Below are positions 1 through 5,191 of a DNA stretch of 33,785 bases, in pieces. The translations under genes were made by a program, and so were the position numbers. The stretch spans positions 1 through 33,785 of the forward strand of contig NZ_LMFV01000025.1 in the NCBI RefSeq assembly GCF_001427285.1, written 5' to 3'. The notes beneath the pieces were generated by a model that ran no database searches, had not been told where the DNA came from, and saw nothing but the letters and a program-made list of their open reading frames with translations. Positions within the stretch are counted from its first letter, which is position 1; each line of letters opens with the position of its first letter. Source of the stretch: Mesorhizobium sp. Root552 (GTDB lineage: Bacteria > Pseudomonadota > Alphaproteobacteria > Rhizobiales > Rhizobiaceae).

Positions 1-94
1 ACCTATTTCTACGAAATCTTCTCCTTCCACAAAGCGGGTCTTGTTCTACCTATTTCTACGAAATCTTCTCCTTCCACAAAGCGGGTCTTGTTCT
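1..94. repeat. Perfect 47-bp tandem duplication
   Basis: Bases 1-47 and 48-94 are identical. The unit lies inside the leftward antirepressor-like gene. Because 47 is not a multiple of three, the second unit is read in another frame and ends at a TAG at 9-11. It may be a real slippage or recombination event, or an assembly artefact at a contig edge; the sequence alone cannot separate these. Confidence 0.95.
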
Positions 95-248
95 CCCGAA
101 AGTTTCGTCCTGCGGTTCCGCTTGACCGCTGGTGAACCTCGTCCACCATCGCGAAGGTCACGACAGGCTCGTCCTTGTACGTGATCTGCTGGATATCGAC
201 GCCGCCAATTGAAATCGACGGCAGATTCCTATCTAATAGCTGTGTCAC
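9..248 (-). CDS. ORF6N-type phage antirepressor N-terminus, truncated by frameshifting duplication
   Basis: This is a 79-residue leftward reading frame with a GTG start, preceded by GGAG at seven bases. Residues about 20-67 (YKDEPVVTFAMVDEVHQR, then AGRNFRENKTRFVEGEDF) look like the N-terminal DNA-binding domain of ORF6N/BRO-type phage regulators, which often act as antirepressors that inactivate the phage repressor. The domain is cut off after EGEDFVEIG: the 47-bp tandem duplication shifts the frame and adds about 12 unrelated residues before a stop. The intact gene presumably continued beyond the left edge. It lies downstream of the Arc-like gene on the same strand, as ant follows arc in P22. 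The fold family is fairly clear from the motif; the antirepressor role is inferred from context. Confidence 0.6.
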   Translation of the reverse strand: MTQLLDRNLPSISIGGVDIQQITYKDEPVVTFAMVDEVHQRSSGTAGRNFRENKTRFVEGEDFVEIGRTRPALWKEKIS

Positions 249-277
249 CTTTGCACTCCAAGCTGGTGATTACGGGG

Positions 278-298
278 AGCCTCCTGGCAGAGGCTTTT
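278..298 (+). terminator. Weak hairpin between arc-like and antirepressor genes
   Basis: AGCCTC (278-283) and GAGGCT (290-295) form a 6-bp stem with a 6-base loop, followed by TTTT on the plus strand. No rightward gene ends here. It may instead act in the leftward arc-antirepressor message, where P22 has its sar RNA control region. Function unproven. Confidence 0.25.
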
Positions 299-313
299 CA
301 TTTCAGACGGCGA

Positions 314-487
314 TCACTCTGCCCTGGCAGGCTCGGTGGTCGCCGTTTTCGTTTCTAACGCCCTATCGATGTAGTGAACGATTTCCGCGTTCATCGTACG
401 CCGGTTGGCCTTGGCGTTTTCGCTGATCCGGTCCCTCATTCCTTCGGGCATGCGGATTACGAACTTGTCGGCTTGCTGCACTGTCAT
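314..487 (-). CDS. Arc-family ribbon-helix-helix repressor (Arc-like)
   Basis: The 57-residue protein has the Arc pattern: a short beta strand (KFVIRMPEGMRDRI) followed by two helices, with the RRTMNAEIV turn typical of Arc/Mnt proteins. P22 Arc is 53 residues, so the length fits. These proteins bind operators as paired dimers through the beta strands. I chose the ATG at 487 because AGGAAGG lies just upstream; an earlier GTG at 511 would place the start inside the palindrome. The gene is first in a leftward pair with the antirepressor fragment, and diverges from a second Arc/Mnt-like gene across 85 bases holding three operator-like palindromes. By analogy with P22 it should dampen antirepressor expression; that role is inference. 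Confidence 0.85.
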   Translation of the reverse strand: MTVQQADKFVIRMPEGMRDRISENAKANRRTMNAEIVHYIDRALETKTATTEPARAE

Positions 488-498
488 TTCCTTCCTAT

Positions 499-569
499 GG
501 CTACTAGCCACTTATTAACCATGGCTAAAAGCTATCCTTGTGTCAACGACAAAATGATGGCTAGTAGCC
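499..569. promoter_or_regulatory. Three operator-like palindromes between divergent Arc-family genes
   Basis: GGCTACTAGCC (499-509) and GGCTAGTAGCC (559-569) are perfect palindromes around one central base. GGCTAAAAGCT (523-533) is a degenerate third copy. All three are preceded by AT, and the outer two are followed by a TTAT at similar distance. They fill the divergent control region, and the third lies four bases before the start of the Mnt-like gene. They are probable binding sites for one or both Arc-family proteins. Confidence 0.65.
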
Positions 570-572
570 TTT

Positions 573-1028
573 ATGAGCAAAGAACCCGTCCAGCCCCAGG
601 ATAAGTACGTTGTCCGACTGCCCGATGGCATGCGAGACGAGATCAAAGTGGCGGCGGACCGAAACCAGCGCTCTATGAACGCAGAAATCATCGCTCGCCT
701 TACAGAGGCGGTGGTCCTGCGGGATCGAATCGCAAAGTTGGAACATGATCTAGTTAGGCTTCGCGATCCGACAGTGGCGCGAGACACGTTCCAGATTGCT
801 TTGAAGGCCCTAGAAAAGGCCGGCATGGTGTTGAGGCACAAGGACGTGTACACGCAAGAAGCAGAGGAATGGCGGTACATTAGGCCCTTCGTTTTGGCGC
901 ACGATCCTGAAATTCTTTCTGCCCTTGTCGAGGCCGACCTCCAACGCGCTTTTGCCGTAGCAAGAGCAAAAACTCCGCCTGATAAACAGCCTCCCGAGTT
1001 CACGGCGCAGCCTACATTGAAGCCATAG
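573..1028 (+). CDS. Arc/Mnt-like ribbon-helix-helix repressor with coiled-coil C-terminus
   Basis: The N-terminal 50 residues (DKYVVRLPDGMRDEIK, then NQRSMNAEIIARL) closely match the Arc-family ribbon-helix-helix domain and resemble the neighbouring Arc-like protein. Residues about 48-66 (VLRDRIAKLEHDLVRLRD) have a heptad-like pattern suited to a coiled coil, as in the tetramerising C-terminus of Mnt. The remaining 80 residues are unknown, so at 151 residues the protein is much longer than Mnt (about 83). No Shine-Dalgarno site is visible; the start is almost fused to the third palindrome. It is transcribed away from the Arc-antirepressor pair, the position of mnt in P22. A role as repressor of the antirepressor promoter is inferred. 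Confidence 0.8.
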   Translation: MSKEPVQPQDKYVVRLPDGMRDEIKVAADRNQRSMNAEIIARLTEAVVLRDRIAKLEHDLVRLRDPTVARDTFQIALKALEKAGMVLRHKDVYTQEAEEWRYIRPFVLAHDPEILSALVEADLQRAFAVARAKTPPDKQPPEFTAQPTLKP

Positions 1029-1080
1029 TTAGGTGCTGCACAGCCCAGCTTGGTTTCAATGTCAGATATCGGCATCTGCC

Positions 1081-1224
1081 TCACCTTTCGTGAATGCTGT
1101 CTGCCTCAAGGACGGTCTTCCCGCTTCCTGCCTCATAGCCGGTGATCCACGCCCGGCACTTCCCTAGCTGCTGGCGCAACCGAATCGCATCTGCGATCTG
1201 TCGCTTGGTGAGTTTCGCCATCAT
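1081..1224 (-). CDS. Small hypothetical protein (47 aa), end of leftward early operon
   Basis: A 47-residue basic protein (MMAKLTKRQIADAIRLRQQ at its start) with a probable N-terminal helix. AAGG lies six bases before the ATG, overlapping the stop of the upstream gene, which fits a co-translated operon of three small leftward genes. No family recognised. It is too short for a firm call, but the start signal, spacing and operon position support a gene. No long gene follows on this strand: the reading frame that starts at 1084 is antisense to the Mnt-like gene. Confidence 0.5.
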   Translation of the reverse strand: MMAKLTKRQIADAIRLRQQLGKCRAWITGYEAGSGKTVLEADSIHER

Positions 1225-1232
1225 GATCGACC

Positions 1233-1463
1233 TTATAGACCCCCTGCCGAAGTCGGATAGTTGAAACCTTCCGTTTCAGAAGGTTTAGAGACTTCCGCTT
1301 CGGGCTGGCTCAGGCCCGCCCCGCGCACCGGCTCATCGACCACGACCGTTCCGGCCACCTCGGCATATGCGCGCTCAAACACGCCATCCGGGTCTACGTC
1401 TTTGGCAAGAGCGGTGGGATATTCCTGGCTGGGCATGGCCGCGCCTCGAACAAGGGTGTTCAT
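1233..1463 (-). CDS. Hypothetical protein of leftward early operon (76 aa)
   Basis: A 76-residue acidic protein of unknown function with no transmembrane segment or recognisable motif. Its ATG overlaps the stop of the preceding leftward gene by ATGA, which suggests translational coupling. Within the gene, 1264-1271 and 1279-1286 form a perfect 8-bp inverted repeat (AAACCTTC/GAAGGTTT) with a 7-base loop. Its role is unknown; it could be a pause or attenuation hairpin. By position this operon corresponds to the delayed-early left operon of lambdoid phages, often occupied by small host-takeover or recombination accessory genes. Confidence 0.55.
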   Translation of the reverse strand: MNTLVRGAAMPSQEYPTALAKDVDPDGVFERAYAEVAGTVVVDEPVRGAGLSQPEAEVSKPSETEGFNYPTSAGGL

Positions 1464-1645
1464 GAGCGTGGCTCCTGCTTGGCGGCCGCCAGAAACTTGT
1501 CCGCGTTCTCCAGCTTCGCGACGATATCGTTCAACTGAGCCATCGTCGGCTTCGAGCGAGCGCCACCAGCCGCCGCGTATGAGAGGATGTCCAGTACATG
1601 CCTCACATCGTCATGGGCTGCGTTAATCAGTGCGTCCCGGTTCAT
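1460..1645 (-). CDS. Hypothetical protein, first gene of leftward early operon (61 aa)
   Basis: A 61-residue, probably all-helical protein (MNRDALINAAHDDVRHVLD at its start). I chose the ATG at 1645 because GAGGG lies seven bases upstream; an ATG two codons earlier sits too close to that site, and the still longer frame runs into the operators. It is the first gene after the leftward promoter at 1679-1707, with a leader of about 27 bases. Its stop overlaps the next start. Function not recognised. Control by the cI-like repressor is strongly suggested by the operators in the promoter. Confidence 0.6.
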   Translation of the reverse strand: MNRDALINAAHDDVRHVLDILSYAAAGGARSKPTMAQLNDIVAKLENADKFLAAAKQEPRS

Positions 1646-1678
1646 GTCCATTCCCTCGGTTGGTGTGTTCGAGGGTGA

Positions 1679-1730
1679 ATGTAAGATTATCGTACATCGC
1701 AAGTCAAGCGGTATGTTCGATTTTCGTACT
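1679..1730 (-). promoter_or_regulatory. Leftward early promoter with two repressor operators (OL/PL-like)
   Basis: Read leftward, TTGACT (1707-1702) and TTACAT (1684-1679) are separated by 17 bases, a good sigma-70 promoter. A 17-bp operator TGTAAGATTATCGTACA (1680-1696) fills the spacer and the -10. A second, TGTTCGATTTTCGTACT (1714-1730), lies 34 bp further upstream. Both match the sites at the cI/cro control region, so the same repressor should silence both early operons. Confidence 0.75.
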
Positions 1731-1772
1731 ATCGGCTTTTAACGCAAATGAACGGGACGAATCGCTCACAAC

Positions 1773-1797
1773 AAAAAGCCGCCCGGAGGCGGCTCTC
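1773..1797 (-). terminator. Intrinsic terminator, leftward
   Basis: Read leftward, AGCCGCC and GGCGGCT (1794-1788 and 1783-1777) form a perfect 7-bp stem with a TCCG loop, followed by TTTTT. It would stop transcripts coming from the repressor side (2.6-3.4 kb) before they enter the leftward early promoter. Confidence 0.75.
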
Positions 1798-1838
1798 AAA
1801 CTCGGTTCATTCACCGTCTGTTCATAGTTTGGTCGGTA

Positions 1839-1874
1839 TTGACGTTAAAATGTACAAAACGTATAATCTGTACG
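1839..1874 (+). promoter_or_regulatory. Toxin-antitoxin promoter with TGTAC motifs
   Basis: TTGACG (1839-1844) and a consensus TATAAT (1862-1867) are spaced by exactly 17 bases, the best sigma-70 promoter in the window. TGTACA (1851-1856) and TGTACG (1869-1874) lie in the spacer and start region. TGTACA is the known core of YefM-YoeB operators, so autoregulation by the antitoxin complex is likely. Confidence 0.75.
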
Positions 1875-1957
1875 GAGTGCATAAAATGTCTATCGCTCAC
1901 ACTCACCGCGACACGTTCAACATATCATCTAAGGAAAGCTCCAGATCGGCACGCACC

Positions 1958-2218
1958 ATGACCGCTCTCACCACATATTCCGCCACGGAGGCAAGAAACA
2001 AATTCGCCGACATCTTCAATGAAGCTCACTATGGGAAGCCAGTTGTAATTGACCGAAACGGCAAAAAAGTTGCCGTAGTATCGATGGAACTTCTTGAAAG
2101 ACTGGCTGAGCTTGAAGCTTGCATCGACAGCAAAGACGCACAAACAGCACTTGAGGAATTTAGACAATCGGGAGGACGTTCAATGAAAGACTTGGAGGCG
2201 GAGCTTGGGATTGACTAA
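1958..2218 (+). CDS. Phd/YefM-family antitoxin
   Basis: An 86-residue antitoxin. Residues 5-50 (TYSATEARNKFADIFNEA, then GKPVVIDRNGKKVAVVSME) carry the Phd/YefM fold signature, a DNA-binding N-terminal domain. The remaining tail is probably disordered and wraps the toxin. The ATG at 1958 gives the canonical family start but has no good ribosome site. An ATG at 1886, with CGGAG eight bases upstream, would add 24 residues and lies only about 12 bases from the predicted transcription start. The gene overlies no other and is followed 20 bases later by the toxin. It sits in the immunity region on the strand opposite to its flanking early genes, as mobile accessory genes often do. Confidence 0.85.
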   Translation: MTALTTYSATEARNKFADIFNEAHYGKPVVIDRNGKKVAVVSMELLERLAELEACIDSKDAQTALEEFRQSGGRSMKDLEAELGID

Positions 2219-2238
2219 GCTCCCGGTTGGGAGGGGAT

Positions 2239-2580
2239 ATGACCTCGTTGGATATTGTGTTTTCGCCAGCGGCGGAACGCGAACTTAAGAAACTACCGAC
2301 GGACCGGCAGCGCGACGTTTTTCGAGCGTTGAGAAAACTGGGAGACAGCTCGGAAAGCCTTGAGATCGAGAAGATCAAAGGGCATCCGAGCTTTTTTCGC
2401 ATCAAGGCCGGTAAAGATATGCGTGTGATCTACCATAACCTCACCCAAGGTCGAATTGTTGTGCTTGTTATCCGGGATCGCAAAGAGGCCTATAGAGGTC
2501 TTAACGACCTCCACAACAAGCTAGAGGCAACCCTCCACCGAATTGAGGCGGAGGCGAAGTCAGCCCTTGGAATTAGATAA
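2239..2580 (+). CDS. RelE/ParE-family toxin
   Basis: A 113-residue protein. Its pattern IVFSPAAERELKKLP, then IKGHPSFFRIKAGKDMRV and IYHNLTQGRIVVLVIRDRKE is that of the RelE/ParE toxin superfamily; RelE members cut mRNA at the ribosome and ParE members poison gyrase, and sequence alone does not say which applies. A basic central stretch and the C-terminal strand RIVVLVIRDRKEAYR match the RelE side best. GGGAGGGG directly precedes the ATG at 2239; the upstream TTG at 2227 would overlap that site. It is the second gene of a two-gene operon with the Phd/YefM antitoxin. In a prophage such pairs serve in stability or in exclusion of other phages; which applies here is unknown. Confidence 0.85.
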   Translation: MTSLDIVFSPAAERELKKLPTDRQRDVFRALRKLGDSSESLEIEKIKGHPSFFRIKAGKDMRVIYHNLTQGRIVVLVIRDRKEAYRGLNDLHNKLEATLHRIEAEAKSALGIR

Positions 2581-2589
2581 CTATCCCGC

Positions 2590-2608
2590 ACATATCAATC
2601 ATGGAGCG
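2590..2608. repeat. Short copy of the repressor gene's 3' end
   Basis: ACATATCAATCATGGAGCG here differs by one base from 2866-2884, which encodes the last residues and stop of the cI-like repressor (RSMIDM). The two copies flank the small gene at 2622-2843, and this copy lies ten bases after the toxin gene. It may be a recombination scar. Confidence 0.6.
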
Positions 2609-2621
2609 CTCAGGCGTTGCC

Positions 2622-2843
2622 TCAGGGCACGTCTGCTGAGCGAGCATGCCAATTCGCAATAGCCTTGCAAAAGTATCCCATAAATACGTCACATATGAGC
2701 GGCTCTGTCGCCCCATCGGGCGTAAACTCATAGAAAGCGTCCGATTCATCCGTGTCCCACGTTCCTAGATATTCGCCGTCTTTGGTTACGACGGTGAGAT
2801 CAGATAGCAGGTTGATTTCGAATCGAAGCTCGCTGTTGGCCAT
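2622..2843 (-). CDS. Hypothetical protein downstream of repressor (73 aa)
   Basis: A 73-residue acidic protein rich in aromatic residues (GEYLGTWDTDESDAFYEFTP). No family recognised. It directly follows the cI-like repressor gene on the same strand, so it would be expressed from the lysogen with it; accessory genes in this position sometimes serve immunity or exclusion. The start is uncertain: ATG at 2843 has GGGG close by and GAGG twelve bases upstream, ATG at 2855 has GAGG touching it, and TTG at 2861 is also possible. The gene is bounded by the two 19-bp copies of the repressor tail, which suggests it arrived as a block. Confidence 0.55.
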   Translation of the reverse strand: MANSELRFEINLLSDLTVVTKDGEYLGTWDTDESDAFYEFTPDGATEPLICDVFMGYFCKAIANWHARSADVP

Positions 2844-2863
2844 GCCCCAAGCCATCCTCAAGG

Positions 2864-3463
2864 TTACATATCAATCATCGAGCGTTTTACGCGGCCGATA
2901 ACAGTTATAGCGCCTTCCAGTTTCGGTGGCGGCACATCCTCATAAGATGCCGGCTGGAACGGTGGATCTTCATTTGGTCGATAGCGCTTGTAGGTTGCCG
3001 CGCCCGTCTCGTCGCAGATGACATAGCAGGCATTGGTAACAAGCCGCTTGTCGTTCACGTCCACGAAGATCAGCGAGTCTGGCGGGGAAATCTTGTTCAT
3101 GGACGGGCCGTCTACGCGCAAGGCTATCCATCGGCTGGGTGGTAGCCTGCTCACGGCTATTGTGGGGTATTCAGACAGATCGATCACTGCCGCCTGATCG
3201 CTGAGTTCGCCAGCGCTCACCCAAGACACCATGGGCACCCGGATAATCTCGTCACTGGCATCATCTGTCGGCGGGGCGATACCGAGGTATTCCGCGATGC
3301 GCGGCACCTCATCAACCTTGAGCCGGCGCTTGCCCTTGAGAAGCTGGGTGATCTGCGGATGCGCCAGGTTGAGGTGAGAGGCCAACCCCAACTGTGTCTT
3401 GCCCGTGCTTTTTAGGCCCGATCTGATCCACTCGATGTAGCGGTCTGCTTCAGCATTTTTCAT
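2864..3463 (-). CDS. cI/LexA-type phage repressor (HTH + S24 peptidase)
   Basis: The 199-residue protein has an XRE-type helix-turn-helix (about 21-46, TQLGLASHLNLAHPQITQLL) and a C-terminal S24 self-cleavage domain (about 77-193). Ser121 (VDGPSM) and Lys159 (TYKRY) form the expected Ser-Lys dyad, 38 residues apart as in LexA. Ala84-Gly85 (WVSAGEL) matches the scissile bond of LexA and cI. It should hold the prophage silent and be cleaved by RecA after DNA damage. The operator at 3464-3480 abuts the start codon and there is no clear ribosome site, so a leaderless or short-leader message under self-control is likely. Its gene diverges from cro, with operators between them. Confidence 0.92.
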   Translation of the reverse strand: MKNAEADRYIEWIRSGLKSTGKTQLGLASHLNLAHPQITQLLKGKRRLKVDEVPRIAEYLGIAPPTDDASDEIIRVPMVSWVSAGELSDQAAVIDLSEYPTIAVSRLPPSRWIALRVDGPSMNKISPPDSLIFVDVNDKRLVTNACYVICDETGAATYKRYRPNEDPPFQPASYEDVPPPKLEGAITVIGRVKRSMIDM

Positions 3464-3550
3464 TGTTTGATTTTCACACAGTCTGTTCGAAAAATCGTGT
3501 TCGAAGATCGTACAGCACCTCTTGCGTCTTTTGTACGAAAATCATACAAG
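3464..3550. promoter_or_regulatory. Right operator region: three phased repressor sites and cro promoter
   Basis: Three 17-bp sites with half-site TGTACGA-like ends occur at 3464-3480 (TGTTTGATTTTCACACA), 3498-3514 (TGTTCGAAGATCGTACA) and 3532-3548 (TGTACGAAAATCATACA), each 34 bp from the next. A further half-overlapping match starts at 3484. TTGCGT (3522-3527) and TACAAG (3545-3550), 17 bases apart, form a rightward promoter whose spacer is filled by the third site, the same geometry as the leftward promoter at 1679-1707. Confidence 0.75.
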
Positions 3551-3557
3551 AGGGTTA

Positions 3558-3797
3558 ATGCTGTACGAACTCGAACCCGCCGCCACCATCATCAAGACCC
3601 TTGGGGGCCTCAAGGCCGTGTCCGAGATCGCCGGCGTATCCCGGCATTCCGTGATGCGTTGGAGGTATCCGATTAGTGTGCGTGGCACAGGCGGCACGAT
3701 CCCCCATCAACACCACCGTAAGCTGCTTGTCGCCGCCAAGGAACGGGACATCGAGCTTTCGCCACTGGACTTCTTTCCCGAGGAGTTGCGGCGTTGA
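3558..3797 (+). CDS. Cro-like helix-turn-helix regulator
   Basis: A 79-residue DNA-binding protein opposite the cI-like gene. Residues about 11-35 (IKTLGGLKAVSEIAGVSRHS) form a helix-turn-helix of the YdaS/Cro type, followed by WRYP and a basic stretch, then the C-terminal helix with DFFPEELRR seen in many phage Cro-like proteins. I start at ATG 3558, preceded by AGAGGG; a longer TTG start at 3522 would run through the operator. The predicted transcription start falls at 3557-3558, so the message may begin at or next to the AUG, with AGAGGG then acting only in longer transcripts. It is the first gene of the right early operon and should repress the repressor gene during lytic growth. Confidence 0.8.
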   Translation: MLYELEPAATIIKTLGGLKAVSEIAGVSRHSVMRWRYPISVRGTGGTIPHQHHRKLLVAAKERDIELSPLDFFPEELRR

Positions 3798-3961
3798 CGG
3801 CAATCTTCACCCAGGACGGCACCGTCATTGTTCGGTGCCTCGAAACCGGGATCTCGGTTTCGGGACAATCGTCGGTCGATGCTCGACGCCGCCTGGCTGA
3901 AAAACGCAACACGGTATCGCCGCGCTTACCATCCGCTCAAGTGCGAAAGCCGGCTGCGTGA
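3794..3961 (+). CDS. Small hypothetical early protein (55 aa)
   Basis: A 55-residue basic protein with TTG start, coupled to cro by a TTGA overlap and preceded by AGGAG eight bases upstream. It has a probable beta-strand N-terminus (FTQDGTVIVRCLETGISVSG) and a basic tail. No family recognised. Its stop in turn overlaps the GTG start of the next gene (GTGA). The chain of overlaps is the main support for a real gene. Confidence 0.55.
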   Translation: MTAIFTQDGTVIVRCLETGISVSGQSSVDARRRLAEKRNTVSPRLPSAQVRKPAA

Positions 3962-4848
3962 TCAAGTACGGAGAAACCAACCAGATGAAAGACGTAACAC
4001 CGGCTGAGTTGTCGAAAGCCGAAGCCACCCAGCTCACCCGGAAAATCAAGACCGCCGTCAATGACGTGTGGGCGCTCCTGGTCCGCGCCCGCGAAGGTAA
4101 GGCGTGGAAGGCGCTCAAATACTCAACATGGGAAGACTACGTTAAGACCGAATTCGGCATGTCTCGCCGTCGCGCAGGCCAGCTTCTTGAGAAGGGAGAA
4201 GTGGTTGAAGCCATTGAAGTCGTGACGGGCAAAAGCGGAAACGCGTTTCCGCTTTCCAAGCGCGACGTGGACGCCTTGAAGGACGATTTGCCCACCGCCG
4301 CCAGCACCATCAAGGCGAAGGTCGAGGCAGGCGAAAATCCCGAAAAGGCAGTAGCCGACACCGTGGCTGCGGCTCGTGCTGGAAAGGAAAAAGCCAAAGC
4401 CGATTTGGCCGCGTTGCAGGCTGAGAACGACCGGTTGCGCGAGCAACACGCGGCTGCCCTACCCCAAGCGGTCAAGGATCATGAAACCGCCAAGGCCGAA
4501 GCCATCGCCGCCCGCAAGGCCAAGCCGGTCGATGTCGAGGCGCTGACAGCCGAGCTTGAGGAACTGCGGGAAGCCAACGACGCACTGGAAACCGAAATCA
4601 CCGCCATCAAGGCTGACAATGCCAAGTGGGAAGCGATGCGCGTCCAGTTCGAACAGGGCGGCTTCGAAAAGGTCATCGCCGGCAAGGACGAGGAAATCCG
4701 CGTCCTGAAAACTCGGGTGGCTACCGAGTCGCAAGAGAAGGTTCGCAACCTCAACAGCTTCAATTGGGCGATGAAGAAGCTCACCGAACTTGGGTTCAGA
4801 CGCAACGCCGAAATCGACATTGAAACGGGAGAAGTCTTGAATGGCTGA
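3958..4848 (+). CDS. Phage HTH / coiled-coil DNA-associated protein
   Basis: A 296-residue protein. Residues about 30-100 contain WKALKYSTWEDYVKTEF and MSRRRAGQLLEKGEVVEAI, a pattern found in plasmid and phage ParB-like or RepB-like HTH proteins, in which a short 'STWEDYV' module precedes the recognition helices. Residues about 120-250 are rich in Ala, Glu and Lys (LQAENDRLREQH, LTAELEELREANDALETEI) and should form long coiled coils. The last 30 residues are a separate small segment. The GTG at 3958 overlaps the previous stop; an internal ATG at 3985 (GGAGAAACCAACCAG upstream) is an alternative. Position before the helicase and primase suggests a role in replication or in controlling it, but this is inference. 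Confidence 0.75.
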   Translation: MIKYGETNQMKDVTPAELSKAEATQLTRKIKTAVNDVWALLVRAREGKAWKALKYSTWEDYVKTEFGMSRRRAGQLLEKGEVVEAIEVVTGKSGNAFPLSKRDVDALKDDLPTAASTIKAKVEAGENPEKAVADTVAAARAGKEKAKADLAALQAENDRLREQHAAALPQAVKDHETAKAEAIAARKAKPVDVEALTAELEELREANDALETEITAIKADNAKWEAMRVQFEQGGFEKVIAGKDEEIRVLKTRVATESQEKVRNLNSFNWAMKKLTELGFRRNAEIDIETGEVLNG

Positions 4849-5191
4849 TCCCGCTCAGATCATCGAGAAAGTGCGCGCCTACGGTGCCAACGTGATGCTC
4901 GATGGTCAGAAGCTCATCATCATCAATCGGGAGAAGCTGCCCGCCGGGGCGATGGAGTTCATAAAGAAGAACGCCAAGCAGATCGGTGTCTTTCTGGACA
5001 ACGAAGGAAACATCGAGGAACGCGCTGCCATCATAGAATTCGATGGCGGGCTTACCCGGCAAACGGCGGAATACCTGACGCATCTGCTCCATGCTTCGAC
5101 ACCGGCAGACGCCAACGCGGCGGACTGGTCTTGGTTCGTCAGTAAGGCGGCAAACATCATCGAACGCGTTGCACTGCGAGGTGCCGCGTGA
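4841..5191 (+). CDS. TubC N-terminal docking-domain-like protein
   Basis: A 116-residue protein. Its first 50 residues (IIEKVRAYGANVMLDGQKL, then IINREKLPAGAMEFIKKN) resemble the TubC-N docking fold, a small alpha-beta dimerising module first described in peptide synthetases and also common at the N-terminus of phage and plasmid primases. The rest contains a Trp-rich helix and no catalytic motif. The start overlaps the previous stop by eight bases, and the stop overlaps the helicase start by four. A plausible job is bridging or loading the helicase and primase encoded next, which is inference. Confidence 0.6.
   Translation: MADPAQIIEKVRAYGANVMLDGQKLIIINREKLPAGAMEFIKKNAKQIGVFLDNEGNIEERAAIIEFDGGLTRQTAEYLTHLLHASTPADANAADWSWFVSKAANIIERVALRGAA

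Noticed and set aside
515..1084. 189-residue leftward frame whose GTG overlaps the stop of the small gene at 1081-1224
   Set aside because: It is entirely antisense to the Arc/Mnt-like gene, which has clear family sequence, and its own protein is rich in Arg, Ser and Cys as expected for a shadow.
1748..1957. Long N-terminal extension of the antitoxin frame
   Set aside because: It would run through the terminator hairpin and the promoter; the Phd/YefM domain begins at 1958. The shorter extension from 1886 remains possible.
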